DNA from: Siphlonurus alternatus
Lineage: Eukaryota > Arthropoda > Insecta > Ephemeroptera > Siphlonuridae
Reading direction: 5' to 3'
Length of the DNA stretch: 64,000 bases
NCBI GenBank assembly: GCA_949825025.1
Contig: OX463785.1
Location: 5,807,979 to 5,871,978, forward strand
This document shows, one piece after another, positions 23,301-34,636 of this stretch. Numbering within the stretch: the stretch's first letter is position 1; the number at the start of each line of letters is the position of its first letter. The notes beneath the pieces were generated by a model, which saw nothing but the letters and a program-made list of their open reading frames with translations, did no database searches and was not told the origin of the DNA. A program made the position numbers and the translations under genes.

Positions 23301-26300
23301 ATGGATGCCGCCGTGAGGCTGCAATACGACCACGACTACATTTTACCAGACTACAGTTCTGGGTGTAAAATTTTAAAATTGTGTGTCCAGTGACGGTTGG
23401 TGCCAAGCTGTGTTGTTGTTTTTTCACAAGAAAAAATTATAATCAATCGGTATAACTATAATGACGGGGTGCAGGAAAAAAAGAGGATGAAACGAGCGAT
23501 ATTTTAACATTTCATTATACATAGTATATACTAATTTTTTTTATCCATTGTTGATTTTAGTTGAAATAGTCTGTACGAAATGTAAATATATTATCAGAGT
23601 GTGCAGTTAATGATGTGAAAATTATTAATCTTATATTATAATTATATTATAGTCTCTCAATTTCTAGAGAATATTCAAATAATTAAACACTTGCATGTGC
23701 TTCAAAGTGGCACTTTTTTATCGTAACATATATCATTGCGTTTTTGTGTGGTTCCCTAGGCTTTAGACATCGTGTTGGTCCATTGATGAAAAAAAAAGAA
23801 TAATATCCGTCCTGACTAAGGTTTTCCACGGTTCCCTCAGTCTCACTTCAGCGAATGCTGGGACGCGTAACAGGCCGTGGCCACCATCCGTTCCCTACCT
23901 TATCCCTACCCATTACCCCGCCGCGAGCTGCATGTAAGCTCTTATAGTGCTATGGTGTATCCTATATATATTTATATTATATATATAATATATATAATAT
24001 ATATATAAGATTAAGACTAAAAAGTTGCCAAAATATTATTATTATTATATTTTTATTTTTATCATTATTTTATATCTTTATTGGTGTATTATATTGATAG
24101 TTCATATAGTACATAACCGCATAATATATAATATGTATAAAATATACATAAATACACGTATATTATATGCATACATTTATTTTATACTCGTCACATAAAT
24201 TGCTTGCAATCTAACCTAAAACTACATTGCTGAAGGGAATGGAAAGGTCCTCCCTCAATTGTGTCAATTAATTTTTTTAATTTGGGCAAAAAATGTCGCA
24301 GAGAGAAAAAAAAAAGACGTCTGTAGGCTAATTTTTTCTCCTGCAACTGATTATTTTAATTTCGTTTTAATCAAATGATTTTTTTTAAACAAATGTATAA
24401 ATTTCACAGTTGATTCATGTTTGTGGTTTTCTCGCACATGGTGTGCACATGTGCTCCGAGCGCGCGACAAACGTCAAGTTAGCAGTTAGCAGGAGCAAGC
24501 CACCCCAGCTTGCTTCGAGTCACCGTGACCCACCCCTCAGTAAGAAAACTCTCCCCTCCAGTTTTGGTCCAGGATCGAACGAAAGCGCCCTCTTAAGCCT
24601 CTATTCAGTCAGAAACTAAGTGAGTGTCTAATGTGCTTTATTTTCCATCCAGGTTTACGGCTGAGCATAACGGGGGCCTGAACGGTGCTCGTTACTTCCC
24701 CGGAGGTGGCATGCCATCACAAACCCCCTCCAGCTTCACTCACACGGTGTCCACGTACACGCAGTCCCAGAGCTTCATGCCCACGTCGTTTGCCCCCCAG
24801 CCCGCCCCCCAGCCTCAGACCACCTACACTCAGTCGCAGCAACAGAGCTTCATGGCTGCTTCGTTTCCACCCTCCACCTCTGCCCTCCAGCCCATCACAC
24901 AGATGCCTCCCACTTCGCCCCCCAGTGCGGGACTTAAGAGAAAGCTGGAAGCTGCAGATGACGCTGACATGTAAGTGGCTGCTGGATGAACGGGATTACG
25001 GAAATTTAATTTTTTCTATTTATTTTTTAATGAAAAGAATGCTGCAAATCATTCTGTTAACATGTACTGTATACAACTGTGTACTGTACGTAACTTGTAT
25101 GTAACTTGGTGTTGTTTGATGGTCATATACCATTTTGTCTAACCATTTTAAAATGCAAGTAAAAAAAAGAAGGGAGGGGAAGGTATAACAAGTTTTCATA
25201 TTAATATGTTAAATAATTTATCACTGTTAGTTAAAACTATTGGTTTTGTAAGCCCCACATCACTTGTTTGTTTAGTAGGCAACTCTGACGTAAGAAGTGA
25301 GTGGGTCCTACCGGTATCTTATTCATGCACTCAACATTATGTACAGTACTTCATTATTAATTTTAATAATTACTGTATTGTATGTCAACTTATCAATGAA
25401 ATTTTACAACATTCAGTAACCTTGATAAGAAAATTGAAAAGAAAAATAAAAAGTTCAGAAAAGTTCAGGCAAAATTCTGAAAAAAATACATTTTTCACTT
25501 TTCGTTGAGAAAACCAGTTTGTTAAAAGATCTTAAAAGAACAAAACAGTTGTTAATTATGAATGGTTAGTTTGTACTAGTGTGTCCTCAGGGTTTTCTCT
25601 GTTGTCGTCAGGCTGCGGGCGGTCAACAAGCTGCACATCTCTGAGCGGGTACTGGCGACCCACCACCAGGGCGGCACTCACGCCCTCTCTCGCCCCCCGG
25701 GAGTGCGCACCATTGAGGAGATCGAGGAAGGCCACCGAGTGCTCCTGAGTCCTGAGCTGGCTGGTCTGCCCCAGCAGCCCTTCCTGCCCCAGCCACTCAT
25801 CGACAAGATGTGAGTACCATCTAAGACTCTAAGACACATTCAGATGTGAAACCGATGTAGGAGTACATACATAACATGACGCCATATTCCTTTACGGGGT
25901 AAGCCAGCAGCATTATTACCTCGGCCGCCTACAAATTGCCCTCCAAAGCACTTGATTCTTGCAAGAACATTAAAGTTAATGATAAAAGTTAATTAATATC
26001 CTAGATGCCATTTTACCCTTTCGGGTGTGGCCAGGTATTTAACCTTGTGTGTAAGAGTTATCTTGTGATCGAGCTGGGGCTTACCAGATACCCAGAACCC
26101 TTTCCTGAATTCTTTTGGGCTCTTACTACCAGATCTGTGCAGCCTGCAGTGGCAGTGCAAGATTGCAGGGCAGTGGAGTATAGACAGCTGTAAGCCGCCT
26201 TACTCTTACCAGCTCAGTCACACATTAATAAACATTAAATCAGTTTCCTAGCATTAAAGCAAAGGTTTTGTTCCTGTTTTTAAAAAAAAATATCCCTATA

Positions 26301-28836
26301 TATGGATAATAGATGTATGTAATGCTAAAAAGCTTGAAAAAATTATGAGAAAAAAAATATAGTGTGTCTTAATTATGAAGGACATTTTCTCGCCAGGGAA
26401 CACTTGAAGAATCTATTGTCTCCTTCAGTTTCTTTTCTCTCCTACATCCCCAACGCTCCAGTACAAGTCCGTACTGTACGTCATACATCTTATTCTGACA
26501 CGTTTCGTGGTTGCAGGAGGCGCCCCTCGATGGCGCTGGTGTTGTGGCAGCCGCCCAACCCTCGTCCGCTGCCGTGCCCTCCCCAACAAGAGGAAGAGGA
26601 GGAGGAGGAGGTGCGAGTGAGGCCAGACGCAGACAACAACAACTCTTCCACCGTGGACCTGAACCACTTGCCCTCGTAAGTGATTTTGCCTGTCTTAAGA
26701 ACTACTTGGGGATCTTTTGTAAGAAAAATGAAGTGTCTACTTGGTGCCTTGGCTTCTCTTTTGTGACCATGTTCTGGCGTTTGAAGTTTTTACTTCTAAG
26801 CTAATAAAGACTGGATTCTTTCTCTTCTATCTTCATGTTGCCAGAAAACAAATTAAATTCTGCAGCTACTGTATGTCTTGAGGTTCCTTTTTACGTAATT
26901 TACCTGTGTTATTATCTTGGAGTTCAAATCTAACTTGGTGTGTTATGAATTTAACTTTGTATATATTTATATATTTTTTGGTCATTATCAAGAGTTGGTT
27001 ATGAGAGTGAGTTCAAACGTAATAAAATTGATAAATTTGCATTAACGTCAAGCACTGTTCTAAATGCTTGGAATAAAATTTACCTAATGTGACCTCAGAA
27101 TGTAATAATGTTATAGTTGCTGTAAGCAGCACTTAATTTGTTGAAATTAGAATATATTATTATTAGTCTTTTATTAAACACAGAAAGTGTACATATTAAC
27201 AGCACTAGAAACATACATTATAGAAAAACATTACAATAGAACACATAAAACATACATACAAAACATATATAATAGTTACAGAATAATAGAACAATAGAAA
27301 ATGATAATAAAACAATATAAAATAAAATAACAGATGATACTAACAGCCTGTTACATCATAATAATAATATATCATATATATAATCACATATATATAAGAC
27401 AAAATATGACATAGAAAATAGATAGAATAAAAAAAAAACTTATTGCTTCATTGCTATTCAAAATCTATAGACTATATGAAATCTCCCCTGGCATAATCGC
27501 TAATAGACTTAATTCTAGATTTACAGATATTTAAATGATATTGGCTACAATATTCATTACATAATTTACATACACAAGATTGTTCAGCTTTATGATAACC
27601 AGAAGATTTACAAATTAGATAGTGGAAGCCGTGAACAGCCTGGCGAGTTAAAACATTTCTAACATTGGATCTATCCAATTGGGGCAGACACCAATATTTA
27701 CATGTCATAGCATCAGTGCTGTAAAACTCAGGATTAATATCCTGAGCTTTTTGATTCCTGACAGCTATAAAATTGGAATATTGATCTGTCGTTGGAAGTT
27801 TAAACATTTCTTTGATTTCTGTAATAAAATAATTGGAATCTATCAGTTTATAGGCCAGTCTAGTTTCGGTAAATTTTGACAGACACAGTAATCTTTTAAC
27901 AAACATGGCTTTTACTGATTCTAATTTATCAAAATCGGATACAGATAAATGAGGCCATACAATTTCAATACCATAAGTAGCCACAGGGGCGACTTTTAAA
28001 TTGAATAGTTTGAGCCCTGTTTTGACGGATAGACCAGACAGCCCTGAGATAGTGTACATAACAGTGATAGCGTTCTTACATCTTTCTGTTATATGTTTAG
28101 AAAAAGAAAGCCCTGTCATTTGAAGTATTATGCCAAGATATTTAAATGAATTTAGAAATTCAATCTTTTGACCGTCACAATAAATTTCATCGTTTTTGCA
28201 TAACGGTCCGCCTCTTCTAAACTTAACAACCTTGGTTTTCTCTGTGTTAATTTCTAGACCATTTGTTTTGGCCCAGATGGATAGATTATTTAGCGCTTTT
28301 TGTAGCTTGACTTTGCTCTTTGAAATAATAGCAAGATCATCTGCATATAAATTTAGTACGACTTGATCATTTTCATTTTCACAGTTTATATCTTTTGTAA
28401 TCTCAGTTATATCTGCAGTAAAAAGATTGAAAAGAAGAGAGCTGCTCGGGTCTCCTTGCAAAACTCCGTTAGATTAGAATATATGCCACATGAACATATA
28501 AGAGCTTTATTTGCACAGAAACTTCATTACGGCACTTGCATTCAAAGGCGATTATATTATCATTAATATGTTGAAACCTTTTTTTAGACTTTCTTTGATT
28601 AAATTAGATACTGTACTCTATGTACATTACATAATGCAATATCCCTTACAAGGTGAACCAGCAGCATTATTACCTCGGCCGTCCACAAATTAAGTTACAT
28701 TTAGTAGTAATAGTGCTTTTAAAGGGAACTTTAAGCAAAATAACTGTGAGTTTGACTGTGTGTTACCAGGTTTGGAATGCTGGAACCGTTGCAGCCAATG
28801 GCCCAGGACCAGGACATTGACATGGAGCAGCTGTAG
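23301..28836 (+). CDS. CCDC117: CCDC117-like protein
   Basis: Five exons join in phase: 23301-23362, 24653-24970, 25612-25809, 26517-26675 and 28770-28836, giving 267 residues (human CCDC117 is of similar size). The recognisable part is in exon 4: RRPSMALVLWQPPNP, matching the SRPSMELVLWKP signature, then an acidic run and an HLPS motif; the protein ends in DIDMEQL, like the terminal MEL of the family. Exon 2 is a Q/S/T/P-rich low-complexity segment ending in GLKRKLEAADDADM. Exon 1 includes DHDY, matching the HCF-1-binding motif [D/E]HxY. Vertebrate CCDC117 has been linked to the cytosolic Fe-S assembly factor MMS19 (knowledge, not seen here). Exon 1 assignment rests on phase and plausible splice sites only. 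Intron 4 carries a LINE. Confidence 0.83.
23745..23945 (+). mobile_element. 5S-SINE body, 5'-truncated copy
   Basis: Contains GTCCTGACTAAGGTTTTCCA, GCTGGGACGCGTAACAGGCC and CCCATTACCCCGCCGCGAGC but lacks the 5S head. Lies in CCDC117 intron 1. Confidence 0.82.
25893..25940 (+). repeat. Short dispersed repeat (AGCAGCATTATTACCTCGGC)
   Basis: The segment AGCCAGCAGCATTATTACCT plus CGGCCG recurs at 28645-28690 and, inverted and diverged, at about 53850-53885. It lies in CCDC117 intron 3. No coding role is apparent. Confidence 0.6.
27158..28472 (-). mobile_element. 5'-truncated LINE (non-LTR retrotransposon) with reverse transcriptase
   Basis: An open frame of 329 codons (28461-27472) on the minus strand begins inside the reverse transcriptase domain with GVLQGDPSSS just upstream, then the catalytic LYADD motif and the typical LEINTEKTKVV segment. 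Near the C-terminus a CxxC...HxxxC cysteine-histidine cluster is visible. The insert is bounded by a 12-bp duplication ATTAGAATATAT (27146-27157 and 28473-28484), and its 5' end is cut inside the domain, as expected from incomplete target-primed reverse transcription. It sits in CCDC117 intron 4, antisense to the host gene. Clade not assigned. Confidence 0.93.
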
Positions 28837-29222
28837 CCAATCAGCATGCTTCTTCCTAGCCAGCCAACAAGGACTGGTCAAACTAGCCACGCCCCCTGCC
28901 AGCTACAGGATCCCACAAACGTAAAAGTATAAGAATTTTATTAGCAAGTTACTTACATGCAAGCAGTTTTAGATTGATTGACTTTCCTACGCTGACAAAC
29001 TTTTGAAAAAAATTATAACAAATCTGTTAAAATGCTTGTTGTTTAGTACTTGACGGTGTTAAAATATTGTGGACTTTGTTTTCTAGAATATTGCAGTTGT
29101 AATCAAGAGGAAAGAAGGAGGGGATATTAAAAATTTTGAAAGAGTTCCATTTAATATTGCGTCTACTTTAGGGACTCTAATGAAATGAAAACCTTCTCCA
29201 ATATGTTCTATGTCTGCTACAA

Positions 29223-29468
29223 CCAAGGATTTTGTATGTATGGATAGGTGATGGTACTGCCGTCGGTGAGGCACAGTCGTGAGGAGGAAGTGGGTGGCGG
29301 TTACAACAGTAACCAATAGGATGTTCGCCATCTTATGTTGGGGAACTTTCATACAATTTACAATGCAGATGGTTGCGCTCGGTCGCCATCTTACGTTGGA
29401 GATTTGCCTCAGTAGCTCTAATGCTATTGGTATAGAGATAACCTATCCATACATACAAAATCCTTGGC
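29223..29468. repeat. MITE with CCAAGGATTTTG termini
   Basis: Ends CCAAGGATTTTGTATGTATG and the exact inverted complement at the right; direct CTACAA flanks (29217-29222 and 29469-29474) suggest a 6-bp target duplication. Interior contains two GTCGCCATCTTA/TTCGCCATCTTA motifs. Confidence 0.85.
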
Positions 29469-29607
29469 TACAACGTTTACAGTAAAGCACATATGATGGA
29501 CCCTACTGTTTCAGCCATTTTGTAGGGTACAAGGGGAGGTAGGGTGCATTATAGGAGTTGAAATTGTGTTTGGGATTTCTCTTTTTGTCTTACATAATTA
29601 CACTTAA

Positions 29608-29835
29608 AGGTAAGGTAACACAGATCAGCTGATCGACATAGCCCCAATTGTTTAATGTTTAAAAATTTAATTAAAAAAAAAATAGCTTCACTGATTGTTT
29701 TGAAATTTTTTCTGTGGTACTAATATCTGTCTTTAAATAAAAAAAAATTCAGAATTTTTGTGTGTCTGCTAAGGTTTACACATTAATCAAATAGGACTGT
29801 GTCAATCAGCTGATCCGTGTTAGTTTACGCTTAAA
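29608..29835. repeat. Inverted-repeat element related to family C
   Basis: AGGTAAGGTAACACAGATCA and CAGCTGATC at the left pair with GATCCGTGTTAGTTTACGCT at the right. The AGGTAAGGTAAC start resembles the ends of the elements at 55673-56031 and 63298-63641. Confidence 0.65.
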
Positions 29836-30468
29836 TCAAGACAAGTGCTTTTACTTTGATATGACTTGTTTGTCAAAAAAATGCAACTGTTTTCAGATAA
29901 TATAATCACCTGTACTTCTTTTAGAATCATTAATTTTTATCCTCTGATTAGAACTAGTGAACAAGAAATTATATCCCCTTCTTGTGGGTTTGACTCAAAT
30001 ATGTTGCTTTGTTTGTGGGATTCTGGGATGGTAGTCCAGCTGTGATGACTGAAAGAAGATCTGGCGGCTGAAAGTCTTTTTTTTGAGAAAGTGGTCTCGA
30101 GCAAAAGTGTGTGTAACAGTTTTTTATAATTATTTTGTGGACGAAAAAAAAAATTGTGTTCATTTCTTTCATAACTTTTTTTTTAATTTTTTGTGTAATT
30201 AAATTTACTGTACTAATTTAATTATATGGAAACAGAATGTGTCTGTGAATGGAGTGAGTAGGATTTATGAATTTAATTCGGTTATTATTACAGATTTGGT
30301 AAAATACAAATATTTGCATACCCTAGGGCAAATAAAAAACGTTTATAATAAAAAATGGAGAGAGCGAGTAAAAGTTTTAAAAATATTTGCAACTCTCGTC
30401 ACTTTTTGTATTCTCACTTTATTACTATTTTTTTAAAGTTGCAACCTGCATGCTGATTTTGTATCAAT

Positions 30469-30592
30469 AGGTCTGTTCGTAAATACACAATCAGAAAGAA
30501 TCAATTATTTGTGATGAACCTTATATTCTATTTACGGAAGGTTCATCACAAATAATTGATTCTTTTTTATTGTGTATTTACGAACAGACCTA
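30469..30592. repeat. Near-perfect hairpin, about 124 bp
   Basis: TAGGTCTGTTCGTAAATACA and CAATTATTTGTGATGAACCT pair with their complements across a short AT-rich loop near 30530. A recent foldback element is the simplest explanation. Confidence 0.9.
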
Positions 30593-31269
30593 AAATGTAC
30601 AGGATGTTTTGTACTCTGCATGTTCTTTGTGTTGCTGAAGCAAGCAAGTTTTATATTGAATAACCTGTTGGTGGATTTTGTTTCTATAATGAGAATTATT
30701 TGTCAAACATTAATGTATGTTTGGAGTATAAATGATAAGAGTGTAGAAAAGAAAGTTTTTTGATTTTTTGTACATATACTCCAGTTGGTTATTTTTTGAT
30801 TATACGTACATTGAAAATGTATCAATAATTTACTAATATCATAATTAATATAGTAGTTGCAGTTCATATAACTTTGTTGTGTCAGTAAAAATATCATAAT
30901 AAATATTAAAAATGTAGTAATAATATTTATTTTTGTTTTATTTGATTTCCTGATTTATAGATCAGAATATTTTTTAACCTTCATCAGAATGTTTTGACCT
31001 TTTTAAAACAAAATAAAAATCATTACCTGCAATGATAATGAAAATATAAGAAAAAATGCCTGCTGATCATGCACTGTATCAGAGATGTTCGTGTCTGTAT
31101 CTCCATAGAGTTGAAGGAAAAAATTTTAGAGTGCAGTCGAGCGGTTTCCCATGACCTTAATCTCTGTTGTTGAGTATTCATTGCTTATAACTCCCGTTGC
31201 AACGCCTTTTTTTTAATTGTTAGCAACATTGGCTATATATATATATACCACATATGCATGACAGTGGCG

Positions 31270-31440
31270 GTAAACGGAGAAAATACCCTTTGATAAAATA
31301 CCCTCAGATATAATGCCCAGACAAAATATAGGACAAAATACCCTCAGACAATTTACCTTGTCCAAGGGTTAATTGTCCAAGGGTATTTTGTCCTAGGGTA
31401 TTTTGTCTGGGTATTATATCCGAGGGTATTTTATCCGTGA
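31270..31440. repeat. Inverted repeat rich in AAAATACCCT units
   Basis: Several AAAATACCCT-type units on the left are mirrored by AGGGTATTTT units on the right, giving a fold with multiple registers. Confidence 0.82.
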
Positions 31441-31746
31441 TTCGACAGTGGCGCAGTGGCATCCCGTGAATTTGACATCTTCTGAAATTTTGCTAAGACA
31501 CGAACTTGAGGACTGGTATTTTTAAAGCCTTCTCTGGAAATTATTTAAAAACAGAAACTAAAACAGAGATAAAAATAACTTACAGTGTGCCCTTCCATAA
31601 TTATTGGTTCTAATGCATTTATATTATAATACTGATCTGCTGACAATGCTGATAAAACTCTTACCTTCTGTGGAAGGAATTAAATTAAAAATTCAGTTCA
31701 AAATTGCATTTTTTAATTTAATTTTTAATTCTCCCGCGCCTACATG

Positions 31747-31763
31747 TATCGATACTATCGATA
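31747..31763. promoter_or_regulatory. Tandem TATCGATA (DRE-like) octamers
   Basis: TATCGATA occurs at 31747-31754 and again at 31756-31763, about 150 bases before the CCDC86 start codon. The octamer is the DREF core element of insect growth-related promoters; its use here is an inference. Confidence 0.4.
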
Positions 31764-31905
31764 GATCGAATCGATCTTCTTATCAGCTGTTCAAATTAAA
31801 ACGTTTACACACGTGGTTTCTGAAAGTGTTTTGTAAGATTTTGTTTAATATAAGCAGAATCTTGTAGCAAATATAGTATTAAACAACTTTAAAACTATCT
31901 GAAAA

Positions 31906-34584
31906 ATGAGTGAGCCTATTTGTTTGGAAGAAATTGTGGACGGCGCGACGGAACAGGCGACAGACTCCGAGGCAGTCCCTGTCACAAGACAGTCTAAGCC
32001 TCCAAGATATTTGTTAACAAAGAAAACAAAGTAAGTGGCATTTCAATCAACTTTATCTCTTAAAATTAATTTGCATCAATCATTTTAGGGCGCCCAAACC
32101 TCCTCCCAAACCTGAGAACCTAATACCAAGAGGACAGCCTAAATCTGGGAGATTTTGGAAGACAAAGAAAACTAAGTAAGTTGCACTTTAATCAATTCTA
32201 TAAGATAAAAGTAAGATAATAAAGATAAAAGTTGATATTAGGCGGCAATTGTGGTTACACCACAGTGGCTCGCCTCAGGTTTTCGCTTCTCAGCCTCCTC
32301 TTGAACTCCCTGCCTCCACCACCTCACGGCTCAGCAGATTCCACTCGCTCACCGTTCTTCTGTAAAAAGAATACTTTCCTACACCACTCCTGCTGCCCTC
32401 ATACTTCAGCTTCCACTCAAGTTCCCTCCTTCCCCTATATCTGCCTTCAACTGCCCTCTCACTCATCTCCTCCCATCCCGTTTCTCCTCTTGCTATTTTA
32501 TACATTGTTGTGAGCCTTTCCTTCCGTTCTCAACCACCTCGCACCCCAGCTCTTTAATCATCTTCGTTACACTGTCCTAGCTTTTATATACTGTAATAAT
32601 GCTACAGTATTATCTTTACCAACAAATTTAACCTCTGTTCTTCCCTTGTTTTGTTCATTTATCAAAATTTTCAAAATGTATTGACATTTCAGACATTTTT
32701 TTTAAGAGGGGGAAAAAAAGTACTTGAGCTAAATTAAATCAGAATATTACTCCAAAATTAGGGTATTGGCTGATTATTTTCAAATTAATAACCTCTGTCT
32801 ATAGTACTGTATCGTAGAAAATATTCTAACTTGAAAGCTAAATTTTCTCACTGGGGCTTCGTTTTTTAATCCAATTTTTTTGGTGCTTGCATCACACCAA
32901 GGCTGGTGTCTCACAATGGTGCTTGACTTTCAGAGCTTCCACGTTGGTGCAGACGAGGGGCCTGAAGCGGTTGAACACATTCGACAAGAAGGAGAAGCTG
33001 CGAGCAGAGCTCAAGGCCACGAAGGAGATGACGAAGACCCGTCTGGACGAGCGCAAGAAGCTGAAAGAGGATCACAAGGAGAGGCGGAGGGAGAACCTCA
33101 GACGACAGGAGGAGAACCGCAAGAAGTCCGAGATCGTGCAAGTGGTAGGTTGTCATCAATCACAGGATGCAGTTGATTTTGTACAGTACAATATTTTACT
33201 ATTTATTTTAGCTGCAAATGTTAAAAGAAGCACAAGTAGATAGTGAACTTTAATCACTTATTCGAATAAATGAAAAAATTTTGTATCTGGACGTTTACTA
33301 ATAATATTGGGTCCATGAGGAGCCTGGAAGTTGGGAACCAGTGCCCCAACAGCATTAAGTTGAAAAAAAAAATCATTATTATTTATTTTTTACTAAAAAC
33401 TGCAGCCCCTACAAAAGAATCTTGCTTCAAAATTCTATACATGACGACACTATTACTCATTGACACCTTCGTAAATTCATAAAATTGAGGTTCTCTTATA
33501 GGCTTTGAAATTGATAAAAGTGTCAGTCCTGGCTGAAGATTTCCACAATTCCCTCAGTGAATTCTGAGACATATACCAGGCAGTGGCCACCAGTGGCGTA
33601 GCCAGGGGGGGGGGGGGTCGGGGTTTAACCCCCCCCCCCCATGAAGATCGAGTAATGACTGGATATAAGAAGAAAAAAGGAAAAATTATAGAAAATCGGA
33701 AAAAAAAAAAATAAATAAAAAATTGAAATTTAGGGGATATCAAGTAGTCTTTTCTTTAAAATAAACAAATTATAAGTTAGTTTCTAATTTTAACAGGAAA
33801 AAGTGCGACTCATAAATAAATGTTTTATTTCCCTTACAAACTGCATGCATGTAACTACTGTACTATTGTTTAAATTAAAACGCTCACACGTGTGCTGCAC
33901 TTTCATTTAATTGGTTGCTCCACGCGATGCAGACAAAATTTAACGAAAATAAGAGAAGCAATTCACTTTTTTATTTTTTTTACAATATCTTAATGGTGTG
34001 AACTTGGATTTATAAATAAATTTTAAAAATCAAATTCAATTAAATGACACGTACACTCATTCTATAAAAATAATTTAAAAGTGGTTACATGAATTACTTG
34101 ATTTAATCAAAATGATTTACTCAAAGCTTTATTTATTACGCACGTATTGAAAAGAAATTGAAAAATGGGGTGGAAAAATATAAAAAAAATTGCATCAGGC
34201 CATATATTTATTCTCTAATATAATAGTATTTTTTCATGATTTTACCCTAAAAAAGGGGCGTGTCCTTAAAAAAATCACGCCTGCGGCGGGCTATTGGGGG
34301 GGCTACGCCCCCCAAACCTCCCTGTGGACTGTTCTCAATCTTTATCCTGATGACCCCCCCCCCCCCCCCTTGAGCAATTCCTGGCTACGCCACTGGTGGC
34401 CACTATCCTTTTCCTTATTCCACTTCGAGCTCCATAGAGGTGCATCCTTGTAAAAAAGAAATGAAGGGATTTTTTATTCTACAGTATAATCTCTTTGTTT
34501 CAGATTCGTAACCCTGCCAAGATCAAACGTATGCGCAAGAAGCAACTGCGCAACATTGAGAAGCGAGACACTACCAACATGTGA
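31906..34584 (+). CDS. CCDC86: CCDC86/Cgr1-family nucleolar protein
   Basis: Four phase-matched exons: 31906-32030, 32089-32175, 32934-33144 and 34504-34584, giving 167 residues. The N-terminal half contains PRGQPKSGRFWKTKKTK, matching the conserved GKPKSGR-W segment. The C-terminal half is a highly charged Lys/Arg/Glu helix (TRLDERKKLKEDHKERRREN) leading to EIVQVIRNPAKIKRMRKKQL and RNIEKRDT, which is diagnostic of the Cgr1/CCDC86 domain. Yeast Cgr1 acts in 60S ribosome biogenesis in the nucleolus (family knowledge). It is shorter than the vertebrate protein because it lacks the long N-terminal extension. Introns 1 is only 58 bases; intron 3 carries a nested SINE and hAT insertion. An AATAAA follows at 34631. 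Confidence 0.94.
33505..34460 (+). mobile_element. Diverged 5S-SINE body split by a hAT insertion
   Basis: GTCAGTCCTGGCTGAAGATT up to the GTGGCCAC site is the left part of a SINE body, and TATCC...CTTATTCCACTTCGAGC with GTGCATCCTTGTAAAAAAG is the right part. Removing the hAT element at 33591-34395 and one duplication rejoins them in the family order. Confidence 0.82.
33591..34395. mobile_element. hAT-type non-autonomous element, 805 bp
   Basis: Perfect 16-bp inverted ends CAGTGGCGTAGCCAGG are flanked by the exact 8-bp duplication GTGGCCAC (33583-33590 and 34396-34403). Both ends continue into G or C homopolymer tracts. The interior is AT-rich without a transposase, so it must rely on one made elsewhere. 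Lies in CCDC86 intron 3. Confidence 0.94.
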
Positions 34585-34630
34585 AGCCTCAATGTAAGAA
34601 CTCTCATGTCATCTCCCTTTCTTTTAATCT

Positions 34631-34636
34631 AATAAA
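34631..34636 (+). terminator. Poly(A) signal AATAAA of CCDC86
   Basis: Canonical hexamer 46 bases after the CCDC86 stop codon. Confidence 0.75.

Larger units (their letters stand above)
28837..31905. other. Intergenic DNA between CCDC117 and CCDC86
   Basis: About 3 kb with four inverted-repeat elements (29223-29468, 29608-29835, 30469-30592, 31270-31440) separated by AT-rich DNA. Short open frames here have no coding features. The last 160 bases hold the presumed CCDC86 promoter. Confidence 0.7.

Noticed and set aside
27472..28461. Reverse transcriptase frame as a host gene or retroviral remnant
   Set aside because: Non-LTR type motifs, a 5' truncation and target duplications identify a LINE copy; no LTRs, gag or envelope features are present.
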